Part shown: positions 45,581 through 53,331 of the stretch, piece after piece
Numbering within the stretch: the first letter of the stretch is position 1
Layout of the letters: each line of letters starts with the position of its first letter
NCBI RefSeq assembly: GCF_900155865.1
Contig: NZ_LT707006.1
Coordinates: 529,490 to 593,489 of the forward strand
DNA from: Bacteroides bouchesdurhonensis
Lineage (GTDB): Bacteria; Bacteroidota; Bacteroidia; Bacteroidales; Bacteroidaceae
Length of the DNA: 64,000 nt
Reading direction: 5' to 3'
The notes under the pieces: model-generated
What the model saw: the letters and a program-made list of their open reading frames with translations, nothing else
Told to the model about the DNA's origin: nothing
Databases searched by the model: none
Translations under genes and position numbers: made by a program

Positions 45581-45617
45581 CAAAGAAAGCGGAATATCAC
45601 TTGTAAATAAACATATT

Positions 45618-47117
45618 ATGGAGAAGAAAGAAACGAATAAGGTCACTAAAACGGCAAAAATGGAAGCCAAAACCACTTCAAGGGGAGAAAAGTGCCTCGC
45701 CAAATTCACGGCTGCAAATGGCAACGTATATGGGTCGTTGACTCTTGACATACGAAAAGCAGGAGATTACTCGCAACCGCTTCCTGTGGCTGTGCGTGTG
45801 TGCCATGCTGGACAGAAGGTCTTTCTTCGTTTGGGCAAAACATACACTATGGAAGAATGGTTGACCTTGTGCGAATACGAGAAAAGTGGCCGTCGTGTTC
45901 AACTGACAGAGAGAAACGACATGAAAAATCTAATGGACAGGGTGGAACTTATCGCCAATCAACTTATCGCAGAAAACAACTTCTCTCTTCGCAAGCTGCA
46001 AGACAGATTTCAGGGTAAAAAAGATGATGACAGCACCATTATTACAGTGTGGGATTCATACATTCAATCTAAGACCAATGAGGGCAAGGCTGGTTCAGCC
46101 CGTTGTAGCAAAGATGTTCGTAACCGCTTTGTGAAAGACTTGGGGACGGATGTATCATTTGCTGACATTAACAGGGAGTTCGTCTTGAAGTGGGTGAAGA
46201 TTATGAGGAAAAATGGACTGAGTACCACGACCATTGCCATCGCACTTCGTAGTTTCAGAACAATCATCAATATGTGTATCTCAAATGGTTTGATGAAAGG
46301 TGATACCAAGGAAATGTTCAAGGACACAGGTTACAATAAATCCCAAAGCCGCAAGCATGAGTTTCTTGATGTGGCTACCATGCGTAAACTTTATGACTTC
46401 TGGAAAGCAGGTGAGGCAAAAGACAAGGATGGGAACGAGTTGTTTCTTGGGCGAGAAAAGCATGCTATATTTCGCGACCTTGGATTATTCCTCTTTATGT
46501 ATTTAGGCGATGGGCAAAATCTTGCTGATACTCTCCGTCTGACTTATGATGAACTATACTATGCCACTCATGGCAAACAGTTACGTTTTCTTCGTCATAA
46601 GACCCGGGAACGAAACGAGAGTGCCAGTGAGGTAATATTTCCTGTTACACCTGAGATACAAGAGATACTCAACCGATATGGTAATGCTCCAGAACTTGGG
46701 CGAAGGGTATTTCCCATAATGAGCGAACTTATTACCCCTGAACAGGAGATATGGGTTATCCAACGTTATAACAGATATATACGTGAGCACATGGCAAAAG
46801 TCGCTAAACTCATAGGATTGGAACAAACACCATCACCAACATGGGCAAGACATAGCTTTGCTACCAATCTCAATAATTCAGGTGTCGTACCTTATAAATA
46901 TATAAGTGACAGCATGGGGCATAGTGGTGGCAGTGACATCACTTCCAACTACATAGGCGCCTATCCTCTTGCGAAGATGTTGGAGTACAATTATTATTTG
47001 CTTAATGAGAAGCCTAAAGAAACTGCCCCAGTTGTAGATAAGAAAGCTTTGTTGGAGATGCTGAAGGGCTTAAGCGAAGAGGAGAGGATGGAACTGATAG
47101 CTAATCTATCTGACTAA
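45618..47117 (+). CDS. Tyrosine recombinase/integrase of the mobilizable element
   Basis: This 499-residue integrase starts at MEKKETNKVTK; a frame extending to 45450 is rejected because it would overlap the end repeats. An N-terminal arm-binding region (about residues 1-110), a SAM-like domain (about 125-225) and a catalytic domain are seen. Catalytic positions include Lys in RHKTRERNES, Arg-His in PTWARHSFATNL, His in DSMGHSGGSD and Tyr in SNYIGAYP. The first Arg box reads YLGDGQNLADTLRL without the usual Arg, as in IntDOT-like enzymes. It lies 0.17 kb inside the left attachment repeat and should catalyse integration into and excision from the tRNA gene. Confidence 0.88.
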   Translation: MEKKETNKVTKTAKMEAKTTSRGEKCLAKFTAANGNVYGSLTLDIRKAGDYSQPLPVAVRVCHAGQKVFLRLGKTYTMEEWLTLCEYEKSGRRVQLTERNDMKNLMDRVELIANQLIAENNFSLRKLQDRFQGKKDDDSTIITVWDSYIQSKTNEGKAGSARCSKDVRNRFVKDLGTDVSFADINREFVLKWVKIMRKNGLSTTTIAIALRSFRTIINMCISNGLMKGDTKEMFKDTGYNKSQSRKHEFLDVATMRKLYDFWKAGEAKDKDGNELFLGREKHAIFRDLGLFLFMYLGDGQNLADTLRLTYDELYYATHGKQLRFLRHKTRERNESASEVIFPVTPEIQEILNRYGNAPELGRRVFPIMSELITPEQEIWVIQRYNRYIREHMAKVAKLIGLEQTPSPTWARHSFATNLNNSGVVPYKYISDSMGHSGGSDITSNYIGAYPLAKMLEYNYYLLNEKPKETAPVVDKKALLEMLKGLSEEERMELIANLSD

Positions 47118-47128
47118 TTATAGCTGTT

Positions 47129-47243
47129 TACCGCAAGAGCACCAAGTGAAATACCACAAAAACACGGAACAAAACACAGCAAAAATACCGAATTAAATAC
47201 CGCAAAAAAGTGGATTTAATTACCACAAAAAACACGAATTAGC
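47129..47243 (+). repeat. Five 23 bp-spaced iterons
   Basis: TACCRCAA occurs at 47129, 47152, 47198 and 47221, with a degenerate CACAGCAA at 47175. The spacing is exactly 23 bases in every step. Bases after each core also drift around AAAACAC and AAT(T)AA. The array fills the gap between the integrase stop and the -7 box of the ATPase gene. Confidence 0.75.
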
Positions 47244-47265
47244 AATACAATTCGCAGGAAATGTG

Positions 47266-47273
47266 TATCTTTG
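47266..47273 (+). promoter_or_regulatory. -7 box of the DUF4143 ATPase gene
   Basis: TATCTTTG lies 20 bases before the start codon and directly after the iteron array. Confidence 0.6.
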
Positions 47274-47292
47274 CCATTGAAAAATATATTAT

Positions 47293-48585
47293 ATGAATTA
47301 TTATAAAAGAACAGCCGATGCCCTGCTGCAAGATTTACTGGATGCATTTGGGGCAGTATTGATAGAAGGTCCCAAATGGTGCGGTAAAACCACTACGGCA
47401 TCTCAACTTGCCAATAGCATCTTGAGAATGCAAGACCCAAGTATGCGTGAGGAGTATTTAGCCACAGCTAAAACTAAGCCGTCCATTCTGTTAAAAGGAG
47501 ATACACCTCGTCTTATTGATGAGTGGCAAGATGCTCCAATGTTGTGGGATGCGGTACGAACAACTGTTGATGACCGCCAAATTCCCGGACAATTTATACT
47601 CACTGGTTCCAATGCTGTTGACAAATCTCAAATACATCATTCCGGAGCTGGTCGTATTGCCCGGCTGCGTATGTTGCCTATGAGCTTGTGGGAGTCGCAA
47701 GAATCTACGGGCGAAGTTTCATTGAAAGAACTTTTCAACAATCCTGATTATGATATTGACGGTAAAATGTCTAAGATGACAGTCGAAGACCTAATCTTTG
47801 CCGCATCCCGAGGTGGATGGCCGGCTTCTTTGTTGGCTCGTACTCCAAAAGCTCAATTACTTGTGGCAAAGAACTATGTTCAAACCATTTGTTCTGACGA
47901 CGTTTCCGGTATTGATGGAAAGAAAAGAGATGCCAAACTGACCAGCATGATACTTCGGGCTTATGCCAGGAATGTTTCGACATTGGTCAAGAAAAAATCT
48001 CTTTTAGATGATGTAACCTCGTCTGGCGAAGTAAGTTGTCACGTAGATACATTTGATGATTATGTTTCGGCTTTAGAAAAACTATTTGTTATCCAGAACA
48101 TAAGTGCATGGTGTCCTGCTATAAGAAGCAAGACCGCTATCAGAAGCAGTGTAAAACGATGCTTCTGTGACCCTTCTATACCGATTGCCCTTTTGGGACT
48201 ATCTCCCGAATCATTAAGTATGCAGCTTAGGACGTTTGGATTTATCTTTGAGCAGATGTGTATTCGTGACCTAAAGGCGTACACCATTGATTTGAACAGT
48301 CATGTATCTTACTACCATGACCGATACGACTTGGAAGCGGACATAGTGCTGCATTTGGAAGATGGACGTTATGCTCTCATTGAGTGCAAACTTGGTAGTA
48401 GCGAAATTGATGAAGGAGCTAAACACTTACTCGAACTCAAAAGGCTTATACAGGAGCACAACAAAACGGAGAAGCAGGTGCCTATTCGGGAGCCGGACTT
48501 GCTTATTGTGATGACGGGTGGAACAATGGCATACTCTCGTCCCGATGGAGTTAAAGTGATTCCTTTGGCATGTCTCAAAGATTAA
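47293..48585 (+). CDS. AAA-family ATPase with DUF4143 nuclease-like C-terminus
   Basis: This 430-residue protein has a Walker A-like LIEGPKWCGKTTTASQLA (about residues 23-40), a Walker B-like PRLIDEWQDAPML, and a sensor FILTGSNAV. The second half has the DUF4143 pattern: FEQMCIRDLKAYT, YYHDRYDLEADIVLHLEDGRYALIECKLG, where the Asp/Glu/ECK residues resemble a PD-(D/E)xK nuclease core. Proteins of this group are common in bacteria and archaea with no settled function; suggestions include defence and DNA transactions. It is followed after 21 bases by an unknown 471-residue gene, so they are probably co-expressed. Confidence 0.85.
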   Translation: MNYYKRTADALLQDLLDAFGAVLIEGPKWCGKTTTASQLANSILRMQDPSMREEYLATAKTKPSILLKGDTPRLIDEWQDAPMLWDAVRTTVDDRQIPGQFILTGSNAVDKSQIHHSGAGRIARLRMLPMSLWESQESTGEVSLKELFNNPDYDIDGKMSKMTVEDLIFAASRGGWPASLLARTPKAQLLVAKNYVQTICSDDVSGIDGKKRDAKLTSMILRAYARNVSTLVKKKSLLDDVTSSGEVSCHVDTFDDYVSALEKLFVIQNISAWCPAIRSKTAIRSSVKRCFCDPSIPIALLGLSPESLSMQLRTFGFIFEQMCIRDLKAYTIDLNSHVSYYHDRYDLEADIVLHLEDGRYALIECKLGSSEIDEGAKHLLELKRLIQEHNKTEKQVPIREPDLLIVMTGGTMAYSRPDGVKVIPLACLKD

Positions 48586-48606
48586 CCATTTAGCGAAACT
48601 GTTTAT

Positions 48607-50022
48607 ATGGACGATGATATGAAGGAACTTCACCATGATAACTATCCCAGTCAATCGGAAATGCAGGAATGGCTTGAAGCGAATCGAGAAATCTATACAG
48701 ACTTTAAGAGTAAGATTCAATCAATCTTAAAGAACCTGTTGTGCGATAACTACAGTAAACAGATAGATGATGAGGCAAACAAGCTACAAAGTATAATCCT
48801 GGAGATAATGACCACAGAAGAAGGGGCTGCTACCGATGAGATGATTGACAAATTCTCCAATACCATAGAAGATGGGAATGTGTCTGCCTGCTGCTTGTAT
48901 TGCTATTTGGAACTGGACAATGGGCTTAAGGAAATAGAATATGCCATAAGCAAATTTGAGCAATCAGAGGATGCAAAATACATTAAAGAAGGCATTCATG
49001 CTTATTGGGAGGACGAGAAACGTGAAACTCAAGAAGCAGTTAACAAGGATTTGAATTTGCTCAGCTTGCGTCGCTGGCACTATGAACACCCCGGAGACTA
49101 TCAAGAATTTACAAATCTTTTTGCCAAAGCATACGAAGGTGACATGACTTTCATTCTTAAAGGCATGTCTTACTTGGCAGAGATGCTGTCTCTCAATGGA
49201 ATTAAGGGCATTACAGAATTACTTGAAAGTCTTTGTCCTGGGACTGAAAGCTACAATAAAGCTCAATTTGGAAGCAATTACCAACAAGTCCATGAGAAAC
49301 TGACAGCCTTGTTTGCTTCTACATTTAATCAAGAGGCTACGAAACAAAAACTCCTGCATAACAATCCTTTCATGTGTAGTGCGTTCTACTGGATGATATT
49401 TGACGATGGTTTTGTGAAGATGGGAGATTTACTCTCCAAAACAATGATGGGAGAAAACTCGTCTGTCTGGCAGAAAGGTTTTGGTGGGCAATTTATACGC
49501 TCTTTAATGCTTACCAGTTTTGACAAAGCGGCTTATACCAAAGGGGCATGGAAAGCTATGGGTAAAAATGGTGCGGCAAAAGAGGTGGTCAGTTCCACCT
49601 TACAGGCATCTATAGGACGCCGTGGACGCAAGCAAGTCTGTGTTCTGCTTGAGGAAATGCTTATACAACCTTATGCGGAACTTCTTACCAATGGGATAGA
49701 GACAATACTCACCGAATGGATGGAAACGAATGCTACAGACTCCGTTCTTGCCTATATTTTTGCTGCGTTGACTAATGGTGGTTTGCTTAATGACTCTTAT
49801 AATTACCGAACTTTTCATACTGCCATTTTGGAGAAATTCCCATCCCTTGGATTCAAATTGGGTTTTGATTGGGCAGAAGCCCTTTATTGTGCCATTATCA
49901 ATGAACATGGCGACTATGGCTATAATTTGAGCTTATCAGAAAAAACTATTCAAACAGGAAGGGAACAAGCGAAGTTGATGGGGATAAGACTGCGTACTTT
50001 GCTTTCTCCCAATGTATATTAA
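48607..50022 (+). CDS. Unknown 471-residue element protein, partner of the DUF4143 ATPase
   Basis: No domain is recognised. There is no signal or membrane segment. The sequence appears almost wholly helical, with an acidic first half (QSEMQEWLEANREIY, MTTEEGAATDEMIDKF) and a second half richer in hydrophobic helix pairs (GKNGAAKEVVSSTLQASIGRRGRKQVCVLLEEMLIQPYAELL). It starts 21 bases after the ATPase gene and is followed by a terminator, so the two form one transcript. A role in a two-component defence or element-maintenance system is possible but is inference only. Confidence 0.6.
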   Translation: MDDDMKELHHDNYPSQSEMQEWLEANREIYTDFKSKIQSILKNLLCDNYSKQIDDEANKLQSIILEIMTTEEGAATDEMIDKFSNTIEDGNVSACCLYCYLELDNGLKEIEYAISKFEQSEDAKYIKEGIHAYWEDEKRETQEAVNKDLNLLSLRRWHYEHPGDYQEFTNLFAKAYEGDMTFILKGMSYLAEMLSLNGIKGITELLESLCPGTESYNKAQFGSNYQQVHEKLTALFASTFNQEATKQKLLHNNPFMCSAFYWMIFDDGFVKMGDLLSKTMMGENSSVWQKGFGGQFIRSLMLTSFDKAAYTKGAWKAMGKNGAAKEVVSSTLQASIGRRGRKQVCVLLEEMLIQPYAELLTNGIETILTEWMETNATDSVLAYIFAALTNGGLLNDSYNYRTFHTAILEKFPSLGFKLGFDWAEALYCAIINEHGDYGYNLSLSEKTIQTGREQAKLMGIRLRTLLSPNVY

Positions 50023-50069
50023 TTCTATCATAAACGCTTGGCTAGTTAAAAAGAAACGCTATCCCGTTA

Positions 50070-50114
50070 AAAGCACCTCGGCAGAAATCGACGCGATTTT
50101 TACCGAGGTGCTTT
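50070..50114 (+). terminator. Nested hairpin terminator before the excisionase-like gene
   Basis: An outer 12 bp stem (AAAGCACCTCGG, 50070-50081, with 50103-50114) encloses an inner 6 bp stem (AAATCG/CGATTT). A T-rich stretch follows. The two stacked helices are longer than a simple terminator needs. Confidence 0.75.
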
Positions 50115-50163
50115 CTTTGTGTTCTATAATAATTTCGCGGCATAATCATTTAAACAACATATT

Positions 50164-50469
50164 ATGCAAGGAAATTTTATCATGTTACAGAAGGATGACC
50201 TCAAGCAGGTTGTTTCTGAATTAGTAGAAGAACTGATTGGGAAAAAGTCTCAAACTGACTTGACACCAGAAGAGAGTGACGAATACTATACGCGCGACCA
50301 AGTATGCGAACGGCTCCACATCACCTACACCACTTTGTGGCGTATGCAGAAAGAGGGTACAATCATCGTTCACAAGTTAGGTGGACGCAACCTTTACTCA
50401 AAAAGGGAGATTACTTCACTTGTGAAATCGAAAGTGCAGGGTTCTGGCTGTAGTGAATTGAATGTATAA
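50164..50469 (+). CDS. Excisionase-like helix-turn-helix protein
   Basis: This 101-residue protein has a winged HTH of the MerR/Xis type in its second half (YTRDQVCERLHITYTTLWRMQKEG, then KLGGRNLYSKREI), after a helical N-terminus. Similar small proteins are recombination directionality factors or regulators in Bacteroides mobilizable elements. It overlaps or nearly abuts the helicase gene, depending on that gene's start. Confidence 0.82.
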   Translation: MQGNFIMLQKDDLKQVVSELVEELIGKKSQTDLTPEESDEYYTRDQVCERLHITYTTLWRMQKEGTIIVHKLGGRNLYSKREITSLVKSKVQGSGCSELNV

Positions 50470-50485
50470 TCCCAAGAGGAACAAT

Positions 50486-51679
50486 ATGGAAGAATTATAT
50501 ATTCGGGTAGGTACTACAATATATAAGGTAGTGCAGCAACCTTTGGTTGATGGTACAACTATCACTCGCCGGATTCAATGGAGCTTTGGCACTATCCGGC
50601 AGGACTATGGGAAGAACAACATTCCTCCCATCACAAAGTATAATGGCTTTTGTACGGTGCCGAGTCATATTAACTATCAAAAAGAGGTTGCAGGTTTCTA
50701 TAACCTTTACGAGCCGATAACCCATATTCCTGTGGAGGGCGATTTCAAGCATATCCGCTCGCTGGTGGAACACATTTTTGGTGAGCAGTATGAGTTGGGA
50801 ATGGACTATCTTCAACTGCTATACCTAAAGCCCACGCAGAAGCTGCCGATACTTCTGTTGGTTTCGGAAGAACGGAATACAGGCAAGAGTACATTCCTGA
50901 ACTTCTTGAAAGCATTGTTTCAGGATAATGTTACTTTCAATACGAATGAGGACTTTCGTAGTCAGTTCAATGCCGATTGGGCAGGCAAACTGATGATAGT
51001 TGTGGATGAAGTGCTGCTCAACCGCCGTGAGGATAGCGAACGGTTGAAGAATCTTAGCACAGCCCATTCCTATAAAATGGAATCCAAAGGGAAAGACCGT
51101 TATGAAGTGCAGTTCTTCGCTAAGTTCGTGCTGTGTTCTAATAACGAGAATTTCCCCGTTTACATTGAGCCGGAGGAAACACGTTATTGGGTGAGAAAGG
51201 TTCGCAGATTGGAAAAGGATGATACTTCGTTTCTACAGAAATTGAAAAACGAAATCCCAGCATTTTTGCACTATCTGTTGCATCGTGACTTGACAACCAA
51301 AGAAGAAAGTCGAATGTGGTTTTCGCCGTCACTCATACGCACGGAAGCATTGGAGAAAATCATCCGCTGCAACCGGAGCCGCATAGAACTTGACATGGCT
51401 GAACTACTGCTCGACATCATGGACTGCATGCTGGTGGATGTGGTGGATTTCTGCATCAACGACCTATTGGCGTTGTTCAACTATTCAATGGTAAGGGTGG
51501 AACGCCATCAGGCAAGGAATGTCCTGCAACAGTGTTGGAAACTGGAGCCTGCGCCCAATGCGTTGTCTTATTCCACTTACCAAATATCCGTGTTGCCGGG
51601 ACAGAAGTATTCCTTATCACCCAAGAAAGTCGGTCGCTTTTACACCGTCACCCGAGAAATTCTGAAAGGCTACCGTTGA
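50486..51679 (+). CDS. SF3-like primase-helicase (DUF5906 type)
   Basis: This 397-residue protein starts at MEELYIRVGT, behind an AGAGGA 6 bases upstream; an earlier ATG at 50462 would overlap the previous gene. It carries Walker A SEERNTGKST (residues 127-136), Walker B KLMIVVDEVLL (Asp174, Glu175), and a sensor NNENFPVYIE block, as in virus and plasmid SF3 helicases. In mobilizable elements such proteins support replication of the excised circle. Confidence 0.85.
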   Translation: MEELYIRVGTTIYKVVQQPLVDGTTITRRIQWSFGTIRQDYGKNNIPPITKYNGFCTVPSHINYQKEVAGFYNLYEPITHIPVEGDFKHIRSLVEHIFGEQYELGMDYLQLLYLKPTQKLPILLLVSEERNTGKSTFLNFLKALFQDNVTFNTNEDFRSQFNADWAGKLMIVVDEVLLNRREDSERLKNLSTAHSYKMESKGKDRYEVQFFAKFVLCSNNENFPVYIEPEETRYWVRKVRRLEKDDTSFLQKLKNEIPAFLHYLLHRDLTTKEESRMWFSPSLIRTEALEKIIRCNRSRIELDMAELLLDIMDCMLVDVVDFCINDLLALFNYSMVRVERHQARNVLQQCWKLEPAPNALSYSTYQISVLPGQKYSLSPKKVGRFYTVTREILKGYR

Positions 51680-51734
51680 GTTTGTTGAATTTGATGAAAT
51701 ATAGGGAGAAACGTATGAACAAGGCTTATATGAT

Positions 51735-51864
51735 TCAACAATAGTCTCAACAGTTTTCAACAGAATTGCTGGCCAAAAAAGAAAAGTAGAATCCTAAACC
51801 GTTGGATGCGATTTTTATTTTCCCTTTTGTCGGTACTCTCTCAACAAAGTCAACAAAATCAACG
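51735..51864 (+). repeat. Two clusters of TCAACA repeats
   Basis: TCAACA occurs at 51735, 51747 and 51757, then at 51841 and 51850, with TCAACG at 51859. Spacing is 12, 10, 9 and 9 bases within clusters. They lie between the helicase gene and the next gene and may be replication-initiator or regulator sites. No longer gene fits this 51680-51903 gap. Confidence 0.45.
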
Positions 51865-51903
51865 AGAAATAAACAATCACAAGACTTCTAAAATAACAGT
51901 CAC

Positions 51904-52251
51904 ATGAAGAAAGAAGATTTGATACCAATTATCGCACAGCACAATCCGCTGTTGGCAAATGCGGTCGACAAAATGACAGACTACATTCAAGACAAATGGG
52001 CAGCACCGTATCCCTCAAAGGAACAGACGGAAGCGGTCAATGCCTACCTCCGTTCCGTCCATGCGGACGGTGACGGCACGATGAACGAGAACAACATCGC
52101 CCACCGCAGGATTGCCACGCAGAAGATAACCATCAATGCCATCCGGGTGCTTGACCATGAACAGCTTGACCGTTTGCAGGATGTGCTGAACCATATCGCA
52201 GCGGACAGGGAATACCACATGCCGGAACACGGGTATGGCATGGGCAGGTAG
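51904..52251 (+). CDS. Hypothetical element protein, 115 residues
   Basis: No domain is recognised. It is a compact, probably helical protein (LLANAVDKMTDYIQDKW, ATQKITINAIRVLDHEQLDRLQDVLNHI). Its G+C content is visibly higher than that of the genes before it and like that of the mobilization genes after it. Its position just before them suggests a role in mobilization or regulation. Confidence 0.55.
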   Translation: MKKEDLIPIIAQHNPLLANAVDKMTDYIQDKWAAPYPSKEQTEAVNAYLRSVHADGDGTMNENNIAHRRIATQKITINAIRVLDHEQLDRLQDVLNHIAADREYHMPEHGYGMGR

Positions 52252-52285
52252 CTGACCGGTGTAACACCTATAAACATCATAGACT

Positions 52286-53062
52286 ATGTGCAAGAACGAA
52301 CAGACCATACATTACTGCACCATCCTTTCCGCCGGGCAGTGGGATTTCCTTTTGGACGGCAAAGCCGCCATCGACAGGCAGAAGTGCCTGCACAGGCTGA
52401 TGACCGCCGCCGTGCGGACAAAGGCCGTCCTCCATATCAAGGGCGTTGAGATTGCCTTGGAGGTGGGACAGGCGGCAGCTTCCGATGTGGAACTGGCGGA
52501 ATACATGGGCTGCAACCGAAAGACCATCGGAAAGCTCATCGACAGTTTCAACAGGCTCGGTATGCTGACCACCCGAACCAACAACCGTACTTCCGTACAC
52601 ACCCTGCATTTCCTGACGGGATGGTATGTGGATGGTGTCCTGTTGACCAATCCCCATTATGTCAAGCCAGCGGCAGTTTCCAAAGGGCAGACAGACGGAG
52701 TGCGGACACCATATTCTAATGATACGCCGTCGGAAAACAAGCCGTGTACCGTGCCGGACGGTTGCCAATGCCCAAGACAGGAAGCGGACAGCATGGCAGA
52801 CGTAGCAGTCGCCCTTTCTTCTTCCCTTTGTTCCTCTGTGGTTTTTGACAGTTCGGATGACAGAGCGGATGCGAAGGACAAAGCCGACAATCCTCATATC
52901 GCAGACAACGGCAACGGACAGCATGGGGATGACCCCGTAGAAAGCCCGAAAGAGGCGCAGAACGGCACGATTGGCGGAGCGGATGATACCGACACAGACA
53001 GGGTGGATGACGGGCGCACAGCGCAGGATTTCAGCGGTACTCCGTTGGCGTGGCGTGACTGA
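52286..53062 (+). CDS. Helix-turn-helix mobilization/replication protein
   Basis: In this 258-residue protein, residues about 50-105 hold a winged-helix pattern (DVELAEYMGCNRKTIGKLIDSFNRLGMLTTRTNN). The C-terminal 100 residues are low-complexity and Asp-rich (DDRADAKDKADNPH..., GGADDTDTDRVDDG), probably disordered. Such proteins commonly precede the MobV gene in Bacteroides elements and may assist relaxosome assembly or control its transcription. It is high in G+C. Confidence 0.65.
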   Translation: MCKNEQTIHYCTILSAGQWDFLLDGKAAIDRQKCLHRLMTAAVRTKAVLHIKGVEIALEVGQAAASDVELAEYMGCNRKTIGKLIDSFNRLGMLTTRTNNRTSVHTLHFLTGWYVDGVLLTNPHYVKPAAVSKGQTDGVRTPYSNDTPSENKPCTVPDGCQCPRQEADSMADVAVALSSSLCSSVVFDSSDDRADAKDKADNPHIADNGNGQHGDDPVESPKEAQNGTIGGADDTDTDRVDDGRTAQDFSGTPLAWRD

Positions 53063-53138
53063 CTGGGCTTGCCCAGATATAGCCCACTATAACTTCTCCG
53101 CTGCGCTCCGAAGTTGTGGGCTCTCCCGAGGGGCTTAT

Positions 53139-53304
53139 GGCTCTGCCCTAAGAACCCGGCAAGGACTTTCAGCCCTGTGCAACCCGACCAAAGAGTGACC
53201 CCCTCTTTGGAAACTCCGCTTAGTGGCTTCCACCCCTAAGAACCCGGAGCAGGAAGTGACCCTCTCCCTGCCCCCACCGATTAAGGCTCTGCCCTAATAA
53301 CCCG
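53139..53304 (+). repeat. Degenerate direct repeats, candidate oriT
   Basis: Three copies of a CCCTAAGAACCCGG-like motif occur (53139-53158, about 53232-53247, 53285-53304); the first and third share GGCTCTGCCCTAA. The 53063-53331 region lies between the HTH gene and the MobV relaxase gene, where the nick site of MobV systems is normally found. The exact nic site is not identifiable by eye. Confidence 0.5.
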
Positions 53305-53331
53305 AAGTGAAACTCAAAATACAGAAAGCCT

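Noticed and set aside
45450..45617. Upstream extension of the element integrase to 45450
   Set aside because: The extra 56 residues would be translated across the end repeats and look unlike an integrase N-terminus; the ATG at 45618 fits better.
47129..47243. Possible CRISPR array
   Set aside because: The repeated core is only 8 bases, the period 23, and no cas genes are nearby. No other CRISPR-like array was seen in the window.
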